A DNA stretch of 64,000 nucleotides, from assembly GCA_028023455.1 (NCBI GenBank), contig JAQFVV010000012.1, forward strand, positions 13,468,364 through 13,532,363, in the 5' to 3' direction. The stretch comes from Epiperipatus broadwayi. Lineage: Eukaryota; Onychophora; Udeonychophora; Euonychophora; Peripatidae. The position numbers were made by a program, and so were the translations under genes. This document shows, one piece after another, positions 60,079-64,000 of the stretch. Under the pieces are notes generated by a model. The model saw only the letters and a program-made list of their open reading frames with translations, was not told the origin of the DNA and ran no database searches. Position 1 is the first letter of the stretch. Every line of letters begins with the position of its first letter.

Positions 60079-60152
60079 CTATGCCCCCGAGAAAATTTCC
60101 ATATGACTACCGCATCTGATGTTAGCATATGTGCCCTTTTTCTTATATCCTG
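60079..60152 (-). CDS. Candidate exon upstream of the coiled-coil trio
   Basis: This 74-base minus-strand island follows CTCCCTGACCTCAG (good acceptor, with a second AG three bases later) and ends at CATAG/GTAATG. One frame is open: QDIRKRAHMLTSDAVVIWKF then SRGH. It enters in phase 0 and leaves two bases, which fits both neighbours (62471-62536 and 58575-58655). It lies in a less AT-rich patch that may be repeat-derived, and the peptide is not coiled-coil-like, so this is a weak call. Confidence 0.25.
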
Positions 60153-61139
60153 CTGAGGTCAGGGAGATACAAGGAACTCTTAAAACTAACTGCAGTAAAC
60201 AAGACACAAATGTAAGAGGTTGCATTTATAGACTTATTAGTAACAATAAAAAAAAATTGAATAAAGTGAAATAAAAGTTCATATGTCTAGATTTAAACCT
60301 AAGATTATATTGTGTTTCTTACAAGTTAAAAATTAGTGACTAAGCAGCTTAATTATAGCTAACTTACATACAAAAGAGGGGCTATAAGCTTTATATGTAA
60401 TTAATAATCTCCAGGATGAATATTCTATGATGGTTACTTTACTAATTAATGGGGAATCAAGCAGGATGAAGCTAGGAGTATTTATTTAATTATATTAAAC
60501 TCACAATCATTAATAAATAACCGCAATGGACTTAGAATTATGACTGTATAATTGCAAAATCAGACCTTAAAAAAGCATTAAAAAAATATTGAATATGGTG
60601 CTAGGTTATGCATAAATGGAATTATATCCAGTGATGAAATATAGATGGGCTATGCTCGCCTTGGCGAGGCCATACCCAGAAATTTTATTGGATCACAGGA
60701 TAATATGAAGCAGGAATAAATATCTGCTCCTACAACCAGTAAATATCTTATTACTATCAAGCATGAAATTTATCTGTATTGACAAAAATATTAAAAACAA
60801 TTACAAAGATTATCCGAGTATGAAAATATGAGATAAATTCACTTTGGCATGACCATATAACGAAAATGTTCGGCCAATTTCTTTCCACAAAGCAGAAATG
60901 ATCATCTGTTTGCAAAACAAATATAAGATTTATAAAAACATCTATATAAATAACCCAGCAATGCAATTTAAATATAGAAGGAATGAACAATAAATCTTAA
61001 TTATTAAAGCCAAGAATTTATGATAATTATTATAAAAAAAAAAAACAAATGCAAGTAGCCACATTATAAGTTTAAACAAGCACTCATTTACTATTTTACC
61101 TGGATAAATTAAAGTCTAAATAGTTCATCAAATATAAAT
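60153..61139. other. AT-rich intron-like DNA
   Basis: No gene is seen. A perfect short hairpin, CTCGCC-TT-GGCGAG, lies near 60656-60670. Confidence 0.4.
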
Positions 61140-61365
61140 ACACCTGTGTCTCTTTTTATGCGGTAGATAGGTTCTACAGAAAACCCGCATTAAAAAAATC
61201 ACACAAAAATAGACTTAATTTACCTTGAAAAATGTGGGAATTGTTCTGTAATTTTCAAAAATTGCATAAAAGCAAAGCAACAAGGTAAAATTACTTTAAA
61301 ATTTGCATTAAAAAAATAATGAAATAAAGTATGATTAATAAAAAATTTCAAATATTTGAAAAAAA
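61140..61365 (-). repeat. Dispersed repeat, copy 2
   Basis: It is the reverse complement of the repeat at 31105-31330 (GTAGATAGGTTCTACAGAAA, ATTAAAAAAATCACACAAAA, CAAAGCAACAAGGTAAAATT). Here it is not next to any recognisable hAT coding sequence. Confidence 0.75.
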
Positions 61366-61899
61366 TTAATACAAGACAAACTTTTTTTATTAACTATTTA
61401 ATTTTATTCAAAACAATATGTTTTTATGTGTAATTTATTTTACATTTTTTCATACATATTTGAATCATTATCGCTATTTGACAATATGCGGGTTCGTTTG
61501 TGAACTGGTAAGAAACCAGCTTTGTCACAAGAAGAAATACAATTAGCGCAACATCAGTCTTGTGCTGTATTCATGGTTTTCTATCAACAATGTAATCAGT
61601 AATTAAACTTTGAGATGATGATTTTACTAATTGGTTATGAAGCTAGCAATATCCAGACTGCTATGTCTAGCTGTTAGAGAATGCACTTCCACATGTGCAA
61701 CTATATATTGTAACCAGTTGGGTTACATAGTACACACGTAATAATATAGTGTGTGTGTATATATATATATAAAGTAAAGGAAAAGTAGAAATAAACATAG
61801 ACATAAATTTTTGTAGAGTCATATTCTAAGATCTTAATATCATTTATTTTTTTGCTAATAATAAACTTGTATTTAATTGTTAAAATTGTATTAAATCAT

Positions 61900-62165
61900 C
61901 ATTTGTTGGTCACATACAGTAATAGAGCTTATGTTCTCTGAGCTAGATTTGAGCATGGGATGAATATATAAATGGGGGTATGTATTTAGTGCTTTCAGGC
62001 ATCCAGCGATGATCAATCATCATCATCCTGGTTGGCGCATAAGATTATATTCTTTAAAGCCCATGCACTACCTTTAATTTTAGTTTAGCCTTATTAGGAG
62101 TTAAGTTTATAGTTGGCCAGTACAAGTGGCCTGAGCATTGATGATGATCAGCATGTTTTAATACG
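61900..62165. repeat. Dispersed repeat, copy 2 (inverted relative to 24873-25135)
   Basis: Same ordered blocks as 24873-25135 on the opposite strand: CTGAGCTAGATTTGAG, AAAGCCCATGCACTA, TTAAGTTTATAGTTG and GATGATGATCAGCATGTTTT. Confidence 0.7.
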
Positions 62166-62470
62166 TAACAGTAAATTTTGACTCGAATTGAGCAAAGATA
62201 ATATTTAAATTAAAAATGGTTAATATACTTCAAATAAAAATAATTTGATTTAAATATATTTAAAAATATTAACCAAACCTCTGTCATGATGAAGATGACT
62301 TATAACTTTAGCACTGAAGGTTAAACTAAATTCAAGTTCTCCCAAAAGTTTTTTTTTTTTTTAGTTTCAATAAAAAAATGAAACTTTCTAAGTTGCCAAA
62401 TCTTCTACATAGATAATTCTGAAAAATTCACTAATGCCTAATCATCATTAATAAATTATTACTGCCATAC

Positions 62471-62536
62471 CTGCATGTTCCCTAATGGATTGCATGATTT
62501 CTCAGAGTTGTGGATATCATAAGAAATATCAACAGG
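62471..62536 (-). CDS. Candidate exon, 66 bases, phase 0/0
   Basis: This minus-strand island lies between AACATTAG (acceptor) and GCAG/GTATGG (donor). It is open in frame 0 for 22 codons: PVDISYDIHNSEKSCNPLGN then MQ. It has a balanced composition unlike AT-derived translation. It would be the most upstream exon of the coiled-coil gene in this window and is phase-compatible with 60079-60152. It is short, so chance is not excluded. Confidence 0.35.
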
Positions 62537-64000
62537 CTAATGTTTGAATTAAATTCAATAAGCAAACCCAAATTAAATGGATTAATAAAAAAAACTTTAC
62601 AATTTATTGGCAATGTATAAAATTGTTGCTTATATTGTTGCTTCTATTACTAGATATACAAAATATCAAAGATAATTATAATGAGATATTTAAAATTTGA
62701 ATCCTTAAAATAATTATACTAATAAAATCTTACCAAATGAAAAGTTGAAAAAAAATTAAAAGCATATAGAGTTAAAACTAGCCAAATGAGGAATTCGAAA
62801 CTGAAATCTTAAAAATTAAATTCAAGTTATTCGAATTTCCTACCATTGATCGAATTAACTTTGATTAAGAAGATCTAATAGTAAAAATATTGCTGTTATT
62901 TCATCCAAGATATTCTAATAAATATATATATAAATAGCAATACAGACAACCATGCATTGCTAATTACAAAATCACATCAGGGAAAGAAAATCATTACTCA
63001 TGAAGCTATATTTGTCAAAACTGGAATGAAATTGACCTAGCATTTAATATCTGTGCTAAGAAACATCAAGATTAACATTAATAAATGGATGGAACAACTC
63101 TACATTCCAAAGCAGAAGTTCCAAGGATGGAAAATACAAGTGACTTAGTGGATGTTCTAGAACACTCATATTTTACTATCAATACCCGAAATGAATTAAT
63201 GAGGATTATTAAAATGATTCACTAGAACATTTTTCCTTATGAACTTTAAAACTACATTTAGGTTGACAACATGAATTTTATTTAGTTATATATTTTATAT
63301 CAATGTTTATGTTCATATCTTTTCTTTAATATGGATACAAAAAAAGGCAAAATAAGTGTTAATATGTAACATAATGTAAAATATTATTGCCATTATTGTA
63401 AGTCAAATAAAATGTAGGTTACGACGAGAATTTGCTTGTTTATGAATCCGATCAACATCAAGGAAAAGGCAAGATTTTATCTAGTACATATTTATTCCCA
63501 ACATTTATACATTTACACTGTTGTATTATTTTTTTGTTTGTTCATACTAATAGGTTAATTAAATGTTTTCAGTATATTTTACTAATTATTTCTATTATAA
63601 ATGGTCTTTCCTGTCTTTATTATAATTATATTATATAATGGGGATCCCATATCATCAATATGACTGATATGAATGAGAATAAAACAAAATTATAATCCCA
63701 ATATAATAATTTACTAAGCAAGAATGATTTAGACAATCATAAATATAAAATAAATTTCATTTATGTTAATAGTGATATCAAATGGCTATTCTTTATAAAG
63801 GATAAGGGTTTAGAGTAATAGTTGACATAAACTATAATCAAAGAGTAATCATAATGTTAAATTAAATATTTTATATGTTGTTATAAATGTTGTTATTAAA
63901 ATATTACTTATTATAAATATATTTGTTAAATATATATAAGTGTTTAAACTAAAAACACTTGGTGTACTTTTCTATATTCAATTTTCAATTAGTACATGTA
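62537..64000. other. AT-rich intron-like DNA
   Basis: I see no recognisable gene or element to the right edge. Confidence 0.4.

Noticed and set aside
7040-60200. Similarity between the 7040 and 59950 regions (GTAATGGTCA.. starts) as an LTR pair
   Set aside because: Only about 30 bases align convincingly; not enough to define an element.

Overview
This is a strongly AT-rich stretch of a metazoan, almost certainly invertebrate, nuclear genome. No prokaryotic operon, CRISPR array or rRNA is visible. The transposon set supports an animal: non-LTR retrotransposons with a PHD/esterase ORF1, RTE-type elements with (TGA)n tails, Penelope-like elements with a GIY-YIG endonuclease, hAT, mariner and ISXO2/Merlin-type DNA transposons, and tRNA-derived SINE-like sequences. 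I cannot name the species or phylum from the sequence.

Host gene. Small minus-strand islands carry splice signals on both sides and stay open across the exon. Three of them (58575-58655, 23765-23863, 3703-3787) encode charged, coiled-coil-like peptides and join in compatible phases (2/1, 2/1). The window therefore appears to lie inside one long minus-strand gene with introns of about 35 and 20 kb. Two further candidate exons (62471-62536 and 60079-60152) fit the phase chain but are weaker. I do not recognise the protein.

Layout. 1-760: 5' end of an ISXO2/Merlin-like transposon running off the left edge, with a hairpin-rich leader. 1.8 kb: remnant of a satellite-like repeat. 2.4-3.0 kb: mariner-like remnant. 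3954-6005: possible solo LTR. 9.0 kb: unidentified coding-like island. 10.85-11.07 kb: near-perfect 106-bp-arm hairpin. 13.7-14.5 kb: two tandem arrays. 14.9-15.93 kb: long palindrome with an RTE fragment inserted in one arm. 16.0-17.55 kb: LTR-like segment plus a primer-binding-site-like motif. 17.8-20.0 kb and 44.0-46.05 kb: diverged direct copies of a ~2.1-kb unit, one carrying a SINE. 20.0-21.1 kb: RTE. 21.8-23.1 and 31.8-32.6 kb: Penelope-like copies. 25.7-27.2 kb: Jockey/CR1-type LINE. 30.7-31.3 kb: hAT remnant. 35.85-40.95 kb: nearly full-length but broken CR1-type LINE on the minus strand with duplicated 5' units. 40993-42820: complete non-autonomous relative of the transposon at the left edge. 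46.9-48.2, 52.6-53.6 and 57.4-58.2 kb: a ~440-bp repeat in inverted arrangement. 53.66-54.25 kb: third RTE fragment. The remaining stretches are AT-rich intron-like DNA with simple repeats.

The most informative results are the pairing of a transposase-bearing copy (left edge) with a deletion derivative (41-42.8 kb) through a shared terminal repeat and hairpin leader; the phase-consistent coiled-coil exon chain; and several insertions with a built-in empty-site control (the RTE in the palindrome arm and the SINE in one copy of the 2.1-kb duplication).
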